A DNA stretch of 64,000 nucleotides. Source: Lytechinus pictus (taxonomy: Eukaryota; Echinodermata; Echinoidea; Temnopleuroida; Toxopneustidae). This document shows positions 22,598 through 34,000 of the stretch, one piece after another. The notes below the pieces were generated by a model. The model saw nothing but the letters and a program-made list of their open reading frames with translations. It searched no databases and had not been told where the DNA came from. The stretch spans positions 32,255,994-32,319,993 of the forward strand of contig NC_087252.1 in assembly GCF_037042905.1 (NCBI RefSeq). The letters run 5' to 3'. The position numbers and the translations under genes are program-made. The number at the start of each line of letters is the position of its first letter. The first letter of the stretch is position 1.

Positions 22598-23602
22598 TTG
22601 CCACCTATTAAGACTACACAAAATTCTATCAACTACGAATTATGGCATCCCATGGCCCGAGGCCTGTTACCCGACAAACTGCGAGCAAGCAGCCGGCCGC
22701 ATCGGCCACCGTGGCAGATAAAGTACACTCTAGCTCCAACCTCTTCGGATCCCTCTAATTCGGAATTACAGCGAGATATTGCTAACTTTTCTGACAAAAT
22801 CTTGGCTAAACTTGATAACATCAATACCGAACTTCAGTCTTTTAATCGCCGCCTAACAGATGTGGAGACTACAATCGAGGTTAATTCTACCAAAATATCT
22901 GAGGTTGAGAATTCTATACCAGCTACCATTGCTCCACCTAAGACGAAATATCCAATTTAAAGGAGAAACTTCTCTTGATGGAAATCTACAACCGAAAACC
23001 CAATCTGCTATTCTACGGAGTTGATGGTGAGCCTAATGAGAATGTATATAACACATTACTTAAAGTATTCATCTTTTTGGTGTTGACCGGGAAAGGGCAA
23101 AAGGGATCCAGCTCATCAACGCACATCGATTACCCAATCGCAACCCACCTAGGACCCCAGACGCCGGTGCCACAGCCCGTTCCCGACCCGCTCCGATAAT
23201 CGCTAAATTCGTCAAGATGCCAGACAGAGATCTCATTCTATCATCTTTCGAGAACCTAAGACGCCCAAAGGAAACATCGCAGCAGCCAGGAAACGCAGCG
23301 GAAACGCAATCATCACCTCCCCCTCGCATTACGGTCAGAACCGACCTCCCTCCCACCCTGAAAGCTCAACGTGGCCACCTTGCCGAAATTGCTTACAAGT
23401 TGCGGAAGGAAAAAAATCAATCTACTAGAATAAATTTACAAGGTGCTAAAATCGTCCTCCAATGGAAGGAAAAAGGTACTATTGCATGGAACCCTTACAC
23501 TCTACAGGGATTGAGCAACATCAACGTTACAATAGGTGATATGACTCTTTCTTCCCCATTTTTTCTAACGAATCGAGATTTTACTACTCAACTGATTTTA
23601 TG
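22598..23602 (+). pseudogene. L1/Tx1-type LINE ORF1 remnant, frameshifted
   Basis: Three overlapping pieces in three frames make up an ORF1-like protein. The first (22598-22960) has a predicted coiled coil (ELQRDIANFSDKILAKLDN). The second (from about 22960) has 'NRKPNLLFYGVDGEPNEN', matching the RRM-like start of L1 ORF1. The third (about 23100-23600) has 'NAHRLPNR', 'RPAPIIAKFVKMPDRD' and a C-terminal domain with 'RGHLAEIAYKLRKEK'. This order is that of L1/Tx1 ORF1 nucleic-acid chaperones. At least two frameshifts break it and no matching ORF2 follows, so it is a dead, truncated copy. Confidence 0.7.
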
Positions 23603-24470
23603 ACTGAATGAAACATCGCCTTTTCCTTTCCATTTCGGAAATCGACTGTTTTGTTTGTGTTTATTACCACTTGCCTTTCTAACCTTCCTTGCACTGTTTT
23701 GATTATGAAATAGAATACCATTCGAACATACTAAAGAACGACCCCTGATCTCTATTTGTAAACGTACTATGCTTGACTTTGAAATTATTATCATATTGAT
23801 TTCCATTTTTATCCTTTTTGTTATTTCAAGGTCACTGGCACTGACAAAATCTGCTTCTATTTTAAGTTTCCAGTCGATAATTAGAAATATCTTTCTTCAA
23901 AACATGTTGAAAAAAGCGAGTTAATATTCATGCCATGTGTACAACAGACATTTTTTAATGCCTGATGTTTAATATTTTGGATACATTCCAATCATAACTT
24001 TGAACAAAGTCAAGTACAGTATGTGTTGACGAGAAAATGAAAAGCCACAAAAGCACTTCCCATATAGCATTTGTATTTACCTTCAAATTTTCTCTTATTT
24101 ACGGATGTTTATCCACTATACTAACCACAGCTGTACCTTGACTGATCTTGCATCGTTGTAATGTTAAATTATATTCATCGCAAATGTTAAAGATGAATAC
24201 AAGGATATGTTTTGGCATATTGGATACATTCGAAAAACAAGAAAACAAGGAAATGTATAGAAGTAAAACATAAATTTTAATTCTGGGTTTTTCATACAAG
24301 ATGAAGCACGTTTTATCAATTGCACTCCATACTTTTCATTGCCTACTTCAATTTTGAAGGCTAATAAAGTCCCGGCCCTTAAATAATATAACTGATTGAG
24401 AAGTTTAGAAATATCCTATTTATGTATATCTGTATTTAACCGTTTCTTTTGCCAATTTGGTTAAAATTTA
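23603..24470. other. AT-rich DNA after the ORF1 remnant
   Basis: No ORF2, exon or complete repeat is recognised between the ORF1 remnant and the tandem repeats at 24475. Confidence 0.45.
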
Positions 24471-24474
24471 TTTT

Positions 24475-25990
24475 CAATGCTGAATTATATTTACTCAACA
24501 ATAATTACCACTTATCTCAAATTGTCTTTTTTATCATTCATATATACCTCTAGAATCTTGCAAAACTTAGCACTAAAGATCATAGGTACTCTTGTGCTTA
24601 TTGCATTATTGTTTATCATCTCAACAATTTTAACCGATTCACTTGAAATGCAATCCCATTTGCTTGATTGAGCATTGAATGAGACTGCTACTTAAGTATT
24701 TTAAACGGTTTGTTTGTAATGCAATGCCTATTGTCGATCTATGATTGTTGTGTTAATACCGTTGGTCATGCATGAACTTACGCGTGCCTGCTTTACATCA
24801 CTGTCTAATCAGATTGGGGTGTGGCTTATTACCTCCAAATTTATGTTTTAATGATATTAGCATTGCTCCATGGTATTAGGTATACGAGCTTTGCCACAAA
24901 TTATGTAACTGTTATACGCATGCGCCATAACATCTCATCAGTGAGGGTGTGGCTAAGCATGCGCGTAAGCGCTGACAATCTGGTTGAAAACGATTATCAA
25001 TGCTGAACAATGTCACTCAATTGATTACTATTATTTCCAGTTTGTCAGGGTTTTGTTTCATTTAAGTACCTCCAGAATCTCTGCAAACCTTAGTACTGCA
25101 GACCAAAGGTATTCCTATGGTAATTGCATTATTAAGTGTTCTCCATCTCAACTATATTGTTACTAATTCGCTTGAAATGTAAATCCCATTGCCTGATCGA
25201 GCAATGAATGAGACTATAATGAACACAAGTATTTTAAACGGTTCGTCTGAAATGTAAAACCCCTATTGTGTCAATAGCGTTGGTCATGCATGAACCAGGG
25301 AAGTGTTATATAACACTTCCCTGGTATTAGGTACGAGTTTTGCCTCAAACTCTGTAATTGTTATACGCATGCGCCATAACATCTCGTCAGTGAGGGTGTG
25401 GCTACGCATGCGTGTAAGCGACTCACAATACAATCTGGTTAAAATTCTCAATGCTGAATAATGTCACTTAATTGATTACTAATTATTTCCAATTTGTCAG
25501 GGTATACAAGTACCCCCATAACTTTTGCAAACCTTAGTGCTGCAGACCAAAGGTATTCTTCTGGTATCTGCATTATTAATTGTTCTCCACCTTGAGTATT
25601 TTAACAAATTCGCTTGAAATGTAATACCATTTGCTTGATCGAGCAATGAATGAGACTATAATGAACACAAGTATTTTAAACGGTTCGTTTGAAATGTAAA
25701 ACCCCTATTGACCAACAATCATGGATCGACAATTTGTCGATCTGTGATTGTTGTGTTAATATCGTTGGTCATGCATGATCTTACGCGTGCCTGTTTTACA
25801 TCACTGTCTGATCAGATTGGGGTGTGGCTTATCACCGCCAAATTTCTGTTTAATGGTTTATTATGTACGAGCTTTAATTGCTACAAACACTTGAATTGAA
25901 AACACGCATGCGCCATAACGTTTTGTAAGTGAGCAGTAAAGGTGTGGCTATGTATGCGTGTACGCCGTACACAAATGTTCGCTAGGAAAG
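24475..25990 (+). repeat. Three diverged tandem units of about 450-540 bp
   Basis: Units begin near 24475, 25000 and 25449 with 'CAATGCTGAA'. Each contains 'CTTGAAATG', 'GAGCAATGAATGAGACT', 'TATTTTAAACGGTT', 'GTTGGTCATGCATGA' and 'ACGCATGCGCCATAAC' followed by a 'GGTGTGGCTA' box. The second unit contains a perfect 30-bp palindrome at 25295-25324. No coding potential is seen. Confidence 0.75.
25295..25324. repeat. Perfect 30-bp palindrome
   Basis: The half-site CCAGGGAAGTGTTAT is followed immediately by its exact reverse complement. It lies in the second tandem unit and is absent from the corresponding places in the first and third. Confidence 0.9.
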
Positions 25991-26159
25991 GCAGGAATAG
26001 TCTCCTTCACACGACTCGCATTGATCTATTATGTGTTGAATATAATGCGGAATGTCATTAGGAAACCTCTTTATCCCCAAATTTTCTTTGTATCATTTAC
26101 TGATCCTGTTACTTTGTATGCCTGCATTGCATGCCTATATGATGTACTATTTAAGTCTT

Positions 26160-27120
26160 ACTATCTGATCAGAGAGTGTGGGATATTCTAATCCTTGGAA
26201 TTACAATGACATTTTTATGTTGGCAGATAATGCTTAGTAACGACCTCTTTATTTTAGCAGGCATGGTTTGAATTCTCAATTTCCAACGAACATGTTGATT
26301 ACACTTCGGAATGCTTTCAGTTATTAGGAAACCACTCTATTGTAAAATCTTTTCTGTATCGTTTTATTATCTTGTAAATCACTGTAACAGCCATCCCGAA
26401 GATTTTGATGACCCCCCCCCCCCCCTCTTTATGTATTGGGTTGAACTTACAATATGCATACCCATTACATGATGTGCATGTTAAACATGTCAATTACGTC
26501 TTGTTCGCCGGCATATACCATGCACATGTTGTGTCTGATCAAAGGGGGCGTGGTTATTCCATGCATGATCAACGTATACCTATATACTAGTACTCCTACG
26601 CCCGGCATTCAGGTTATTTCATTAATAACTGATATGATTGATGTGAGCTTACAAAATTCCTATTTTGCAAATGAGTCCTAATATGAAAACACGCATGTAC
26701 CCAAGTATTTGGTCAGAGAGGGCGGGGTTATACATGCATGATCAATCTTTATTGTGACACAAGACTTGAATATTCAATAGGGGATAGACGGGTTGATTTC
26801 ACATTGTATGTGACCAATTATATTGATTTGTCCAATTTGCTAAATTCAATATGTGTGCCTATACACACATCATGTATACAGCGCTCCCTGATCAGAGGAG
26901 GTGTGGCTATTTCATGCATGATTTGACGTACCTTTAAAAACGCGGGACTGATCGTGTACTTCAAGGCAGATAGATAAGCGCTTCGAAACAAACTTCATTA
27001 TTTTCCAATACAAGACAGGCCCATACGCATAATTATCCATAAATATTAAACTAGCACACAAACATTCACCTATCTGATCAGGGAGGGCGTGGCTATTCAA
27101 ACTTTACGCCTTCTGTGTTA
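26160..27120 (+). repeat. Recurrent CTGATCAG...GTGTGGCTAT box field
   Basis: Variants of 'CTGATCAGAGGAGGTGTGGC' followed by 'TATTCATGCATGAT' occur near 26166, 26537, 26711, 26888 and 27073, after related boxes in the units to the left. Sequence between the boxes is much less conserved. It is probably an older, more degraded part of the same tandem repeat family. Confidence 0.55.
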
Positions 27121-27266
27121 ATACATGGAATTAATGGGAGTGATTTTATCATGCCAATTAATACATACTAGATCTTTGACTATCAATACAAATCCGTAAG
27201 CATATTTCTGGGTTTGCTTTTAATTCATTTGTATTATGATCGTTTATTATTTATGTGTAATGATTA

Positions 27267-30200
27267 GTCCAGTCAATCTAGCCAGAATAGGGGGGTAACC
27301 CACCACTAATTGCAACACGAGATATTCCACTGAAATGCTTTCCAGGAAGGTCCCCTAAACAACATACTAAAAGTCCCAAGAAATCCAAGCAGTGGAAATT
27401 TATGAAATTTGCATATTATGCAAATTAGCCATGACAAATTAGAAAAAGAAGGGAAATAATCCAAAGATTACAAATTAAATGCCCACAACAATTTAATTTG
27501 AATGGAAATTCATGATGAGTAACTGAATTCAATGTTTTGAATCAAAAGTGCAAAAAATTCTACCTCATTTGCATATTATGCAAATAAGCATCTATATATG
27601 GAAAAAATGTCAAGATATTGTGATTTTGCTCATATAGACTGCTTGAAAACATTTCATTAATGTTGACATTAATATGCTACTATATCACTAAGCATGAGAA
27701 TTCATCACAATGCCTGAAAATTGATTTGCATGTTATGCAAATTAGCCATTTAAGAAATTAGAAAATGAGGAAATTGATCCAAAGATTACAAATTAAACTC
27801 CACAGCAAGTAATTTTGAACAAAAGTTCATGATGAATACGTAAGTTTAATGTCTTTATTTAAAAAAAAGCTAGCAAATCTTCCTCATTTGCATATTATGA
27901 AAATAAGTATCCTTATATGGTAAATGTCAAGAAATTTTGATTTTTATCACATTGACTGCAGTGAAAACATTCCAGTTTTCAAATTGATATACTGCTATCA
28001 CTAAGCATTCAAATCCTGATATGATTTATATTCAAGGAAAAATACTGGAAATATGTTCTTCGCTTCCTCAGCCGGGTTGTTAGTCTGACAAGATGATTGG
28101 ATTGACAAGAACAAAGCACAGTATTTGAATTGGTGTGAAGTTTGATAGAGTTGACAACCCTTTCTTATATGGATGGGAACGACTGAGACTTTCTCGAAAT
28201 TTCACCGCATAAACATGGTAAAGGGAGGCCAAGAAAAGCAAACTTATGGCATGTAAGATCTGATGAGTAGTCTCATTAAGAAGTGTAGCAGAGATTCTGT
28301 CTGGCCTATTTAGCTAGTTGCATTGTAGCCATTCTGAGCTTTACCTTACTGATGCTTTTGGAGCTCTAAAATGTGCAAGCCTTCCTATAGCCTTTCTCTA
28401 AAACTCTTGACATTTTCCAACACAACTCATGTCCATTGTCTCATTGTGTCGGAAGAAGACGTGCTTAACGGTGTGTTCTTGTTAAAGTCCTCTTGGTTGG
28501 CATTCAGTCTCCTATGCTCGACTTGTCGGATTTCAGTACAGAGAGTTGTATGATTGTCCAAAGTTCATAGATCTGCATGACAGTAATAAAGTCAGCATTC
28601 CTCCAGAAGAACATCCTTAGTCGTACCATGATGACTAAAAGGTTTATTCCTCTGGATAACCTCACAGTATACACATGAGTAACACATTGTGGCAAATAAA
28701 TCCTGGAAGTGGTACACACTGTCTAATCAATGTTGGGTGGTATTTGATGGTGATGTTATGGGTGTTCCATTATATTGTGTCCTCTTGTTGGAAAGGCAAT
28801 AATCTGGCTTAGTCCTCCATCTGGTTTGTTCATTGTCTCACTGAGGAATTTGTGTTTACCATAAATATCAGGAAATTAATAATATGATTTGCATACGACT
28901 TACTTAGAAACTATAGCTTTAATATTTGGAGATGGTTGCCTCTTTATCAAAGAGGAAAGAACAGAAAATAGATGCTTCATCATGAAGCAGCAACTGGATT
29001 CAGCAAGAACGTCTAATCACGATTCCTGTATCTGAGAAAGATGCCTATAGTATAATGCACTTTAAGCCTTCATCATGATTTTATGAATGGCTTTCATGTC
29101 GCTCGTAAAGGCAAATATCCATTGTTACTCTTATTAAGCATGCCCAGAGATCTTGTGATCCAAGCAAGTACTCATATTCACCACCAAGACACGTGATGAT
29201 GATGATGATGATGGGTTCTTATAAAGCGCCGGTATCCGCCTCAGCTGGACGCTCATGGCACTTACTCAAAAATAGGAAATATCTCACAAATTTCAATGAC
29301 TTCACGGTCTTCAATCAGTGCCTAGGATCATCATTCAGTTTAAGTACTGTCCTAGTAATGCTATAATTGAGTTATTCTTGGGATAATGTTGGGGTGGAGA
29401 ACAGAAAGGTCTTCAGGTAAGACTCAAAAGTTGATTGGGTCTCTGCTCCCCTGATAAATTGGGGAAGGCTATTCCACAGCTTTGGCCCAGAGATGTAGAA
29501 GGCTCTGTCGCCCCAGGTTGTGTGGCTGAGAGATTTCCTCAGCAATGCTTGATCTGCTGATCTGAGACTGCTTGTTGGTCTATGCTGAGATAAGAGCTCC
29601 GATATGTCGGGTGGAGATTTATTGTTAAGCGCTTTGAATACAATGACCCCAAGTTTATAAGCTAAGTGGTGTGCTACAAGGACCAAATATTCGAAGCTAA
29701 TGGGCTTTTATTTGTACGGTGTGACATCTTGTGCTGATCACTTGGCAATCCACGAGCTTGCTAGCATGGACTATACTCGCAAGAAACGCAAAGTCTCTAC
29801 AAAGTCAAGAAGAGAGCAAGACTTGGATGGAAATAATGAAGCATTCAAGCAGTGGGATCCATGTAGAATGGACTCATCATTGCACAATATGAGTTGGGTA
29901 ACTGCTCGTGACAAATGTCAATATCAACCAAGCAAGAAGTGTAGGGAAGGTCATCATGGTTGATACACATAATCTACATGGAATTTTCGAGGAAAGAATA
30001 ACGTCTGTGTTTCCTTGCATATTTATAACATGTTGGATGCTTATTTGCATAATATGTAAATTACACGTTAGATATTAAGCTGATTACTAATGTATTTGCC
30101 ATTCTTAGTGATCACATCATATTGATCTAGACTAAAATGTTCTCATAACTGTTTTTGTGAGAAAAATCAAAATTTCTTGATTTTTTCCATACAAAGATGC

Positions 30201-31005
30201 TCATATATATGCAAATGAGGCAGATTTATTTAAAAAACAAATAAATTTGTAAAACTTATCATGGGCTCTAGTTCAAGTCATATTGTTTTCTGCACTTGAT
30301 TTCCAATATTTGGAGTATTTTCCTTATTTGTAATTCATTATGGCTAATTTGAATAAAATGCAAATTTTGTGATTTTCCTATCATGCTTGTATATTCAAGG
30401 ACTTTTAATATGGCGTTTAGGAAACCTTCCTGTAAGGTATTGTCATATTCCAATTTCAATAATCTACTTGCAATTTTTGAGGGATCTATCACTAGTGTGT
30501 TTTCTTGAATATTCATAACATGTTAGATACTTTTATTTGCATAATATGCAAATTACACTACAGACACTAAGCGAAATACAAATGTACTCAACGTCCTTAG
30601 TGATAGCAGCATGTAAATTTCAACATTAATGAAATTTTCAAGCAGTTAATGAGAGAAAAATGACAATACCTTGACATTTTTCCATATAAGGATGCTTATT
30701 TGCATATTATGCAAATGAGGTAGATTTTTTTGCTTTTTTGACCAAAAACTTTGAATACAGTTATTTATCATGATTTTCGCTCAAATTGAATTATTTTGGA
30801 CACTCAATTTGTAATCTTTGGGCTATTTTCTTTCTTTTTCTAACTTTTTATGGCTAATTTGCATAATATGCAAATTTCATAAATTTCCACTGCTTGGATT
30901 TTTTGGGACTTTTAGTATGTTGTTTAGGGGACCTTCCTTGAAAGCATTGCAGTGGAATATCTCGTGTTGCAATTAGTGGTGGGTCAAACCCTATATTGAC
31001 TGGAC
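27267..31005. mobile_element. DNA transposon-like element with about 700-bp terminal inverted repeats
   Basis: Ends GTCCAGTCAAT and ATTGACTGGAC are each flanked by TA. GAT follows outside on both sides, so a 3-bp duplication with a TAGTCC... end is also possible. The arms (about 27267-28030 and 30010-31005) are inverted copies, sharing 'CCCACCACTAATTGCAACAC', 'GGAAGGTCCCCTAAAC' and 'AATCCAAGCAGTGGAAATTT'. Each arm is built from modules of about 160 bp centred on the palindrome ATTTGCATATTATGCAAAT. The interior (28.0-30.0 kb) has only broken reading frames and a LINE fragment. No transposase is recognisable. Confidence 0.75.
29196..29690 (-). mobile_element. 5'-truncated L2/CR1-like LINE fragment, minus strand
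   Basis: The minus strand encodes the C-terminus of a LINE ORF2 (29372-29686): 'YKLGVIVFKALNNKSP', then 'WGDRAFYISGPKLWNSLP' and 'FESYLKTFLF', a typical end of CR1/L2-group proteins. A short 3' UTR with 'CCGGCGCTTTATAAGAACC' follows, then a CAT-repeat tail at about 29193-29213. The family differs from the intact LINE at 31 kb. It is inserted in the interior of the long-TIR element. Confidence 0.75.
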
Positions 31006-31014
31006 TAGATCTCA

Positions 31015-34000
31015 ACTCATGTATCTATGTACTTAGGTGGTTGAGCTCTGCCGTTCTGCATCCTATATATGCTGACCAAGATGGGTCTTATTATTTTTGT
31101 AGACATATTTTTCATTTATATTAACTGCACATCAGCATCACAGTTACACACACATGCACCCTCACCACAAGCACGATCGCAGTATATCCCCTTACATAGT
31201 CTCTGGTACTTTATATTTCATCAATTTGGATGAATTCACTCTCCTTTATTCCTGACAATTTAATAGAAAATTCACACAACAGTAAATATTACACACCTCA
31301 AGAATTTAACAACATATTTAGTAGTAATCATGATATTTCTCTTTTACACGCTAATTTAAGAAGTCTGAATAGAAACTTCGAATATTTTGAAAATCTCTTG
31401 CACACGTTAAACAATTTCAACTTTTCTGTTATTGGTATTAGCGAGACATGGCTACATGAAAATTCACCAGATTTGTTTAATTTACCAGATTATAAACTGA
31501 TTAGGGCAGACCGCAAAGGAAAAAGAGGTGGAGGGGTAGCATTCTATATAGCCGAAAAACTAAAATTTAAGATCCGTTCCGATGTGAAACTCTTAAATGC
31601 TGAGTCTTTGTTTATTGAAATTGAAAACACAGAATTTAAAAATGTCGTCATAGGTCTAATCTATCGACCACCAGGTTCTAATTTTGATTCTTTTTATGAG
31701 GAAACAGAGCAATATCTCCATATAATAAGTAATGAAAATAAAAATTGTTTTATTTTTGGTGATTTTAATATCAATTTCCTACCCTCAGTCGACAATAATA
31801 AATCAAACAATTTCATGAAACTAATGTACTCATTTGGCTTCCATTCATTTATAAATAATTCCACTAGAATCAGCCCAAATTCATCAACTCAAATTGACAA
31901 CATTTTTTCCAACGTACATAACATGAACAACAAAATGATAGGTGGAATTCTATGCTCTGAAGTTTTAGACCACTTACCAATTTTTCTAACCTGTGAGTTA
32001 AAACTACCTTACATCAAAACATTTAACCAACATACATATAGAAGAGAATCTAAACGTAATATTGAATTATTGAAACAAGACTTAATAATTGAGGAATGGG
32101 AGGATATCTATAATGAAGATGACGCAAACACATCATATAATCACTTTAATGATAAATTACAACATTATTATGATAAGAATATCCCAATAGGTAGAATGAA
32201 AAATAATCGAAAAAAAATCCCAAAACTTCCCTGGATAACAAGAGGTATATTGAAATCAATACATACACGTAATCGCCTTTACAAGTCGCATTTACGCAGA
32301 CCGTCCGAAGCTAACTTAAAAACATATAAAGTATATCGAAACAAATTGACAAAATTAATTCGTATATCCCGTAAAATGTATTATGCTAATAGAATAAAGG
32401 ATGCTAGTTCAAACACTAATGCAACTTGGAAAATCATTAAAGAGGTAATGGGAACAAAGACAGACCCCCCTCCTACTGATGATATGACTTTAAATGGTTC
32501 TAAAATTGACACTTCCCTTCATGCAAATTCATTTAATTCATTTTTCACAAATATCGGACCCAAACTTGCAAGCAAAATTAATAGCCCTAATGCGCGGTTC
32601 ACCGACTATCTCCACGAATCAAATCCACACTCTATATTTCTTAACCCAACGGACCCCAATGAAATTATCAACATTACACGGTCTCTTAACAGTTCAAAAT
32701 CACATGGACATGATATAATTAGTATGTCTCTTTTAAAAGAAATAATCCACCCACTTGCTAATCCTCTTAGTAACATTTTTAATAAATCATTATCACAAGG
32801 AGTTTTTCCCGACTTATTCAAAATTGCCAAAATCAATCCAATTTTCAAAAAAGACAATCCCCATGAAATTAGTAATTATCGCCCCATTTCTCTTCTCCCA
32901 ACTATATCAAAAATCTTAGAAAAAATAGTATATAATAGACTTTATAAATTCATTATCAAACACAATCTGCTAAATTCTAATCAATATGGCTTTAGGAAGA
33001 ATTACTCAACAAACTTGGCATTAATTCAAATCTATGACAAAATTACAAACGCCATTGCTAACAAAGAACATGTCATTGGGATATTTTGTGACCTTAGTAA
33101 GGCATTCGATACACTTAATCACGACATTCTACTCTCAAAACTCAACTATTATGGCGTACGGGGTCAATCCCTTCTTTGGTTTAAAGATTACTTAAGAAAT
33201 CGAAAACAATACGTCTCATTTAATGGTCACGACTCTGATTCACTTTTAGTTCATTGTGGTGTCCCTCAAGGCTCCATCTTAGGCCCACTATTATTTTTAA
33301 TATATGTAAATGACATTATTAATACATCATCCATTTTATCTTTTATATTATTCGCTGACGACACAAATATATTTTTTTCTCATAAAAATCTCACTTCCTT
33401 ATACAATATTTTAAATCATGAAATAAATAAAGTATCACAGTGGTTCAAAGCTAACAAATTATCTCTGAACACACAAAAAACTCATTACATATATTTTCAA
33501 CATCATTCTCATAATTCTAACACTCAAATTCACTTACAGATTGACGGCAAGTCATTAGAACGTAAAACGCACTCTAGATTTTTAGGGGTCATCATAGATG
33601 AAGCTTTATCTTGGAATGAGCATCTGCACCATATTACAATGTGTATTTCAAGAAGCATTGGAATTATTTCTAAGTTAAAATTTATCTTGCCTCTTAAAAC
33701 GTTATTCCTATTGTATAATTCCTTAGTACTCCCGTACATAACCTATTGTAACGTTGTTTGGGCTAATTGTGGCTCTACAAAGCTGACTTCTATTTTTAGA
33801 TTACAAAAGAGAATTATTCGCATTTGTACAGGATCGCATTACCTGGCTCACACTGACCCTTTATTTTTCAAACAGAAAACACTGAAAGTTGCCGACTTGT
33901 ACACTCTTCAAGTAGCTATCATTATGTTTAAGTATATCAATAATCTACTCCCATCGTCTTTTGATGACATGTTTAAGTTCAATAGTTCTGTCCATACCTA

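Noticed and set aside
29700-29963. 87-codon plus-strand open frame as a host gene
   Set aside because: It lies inside a transposon next to a LINE fragment, and I recognise no domain; at most a remnant of the element's own protein.
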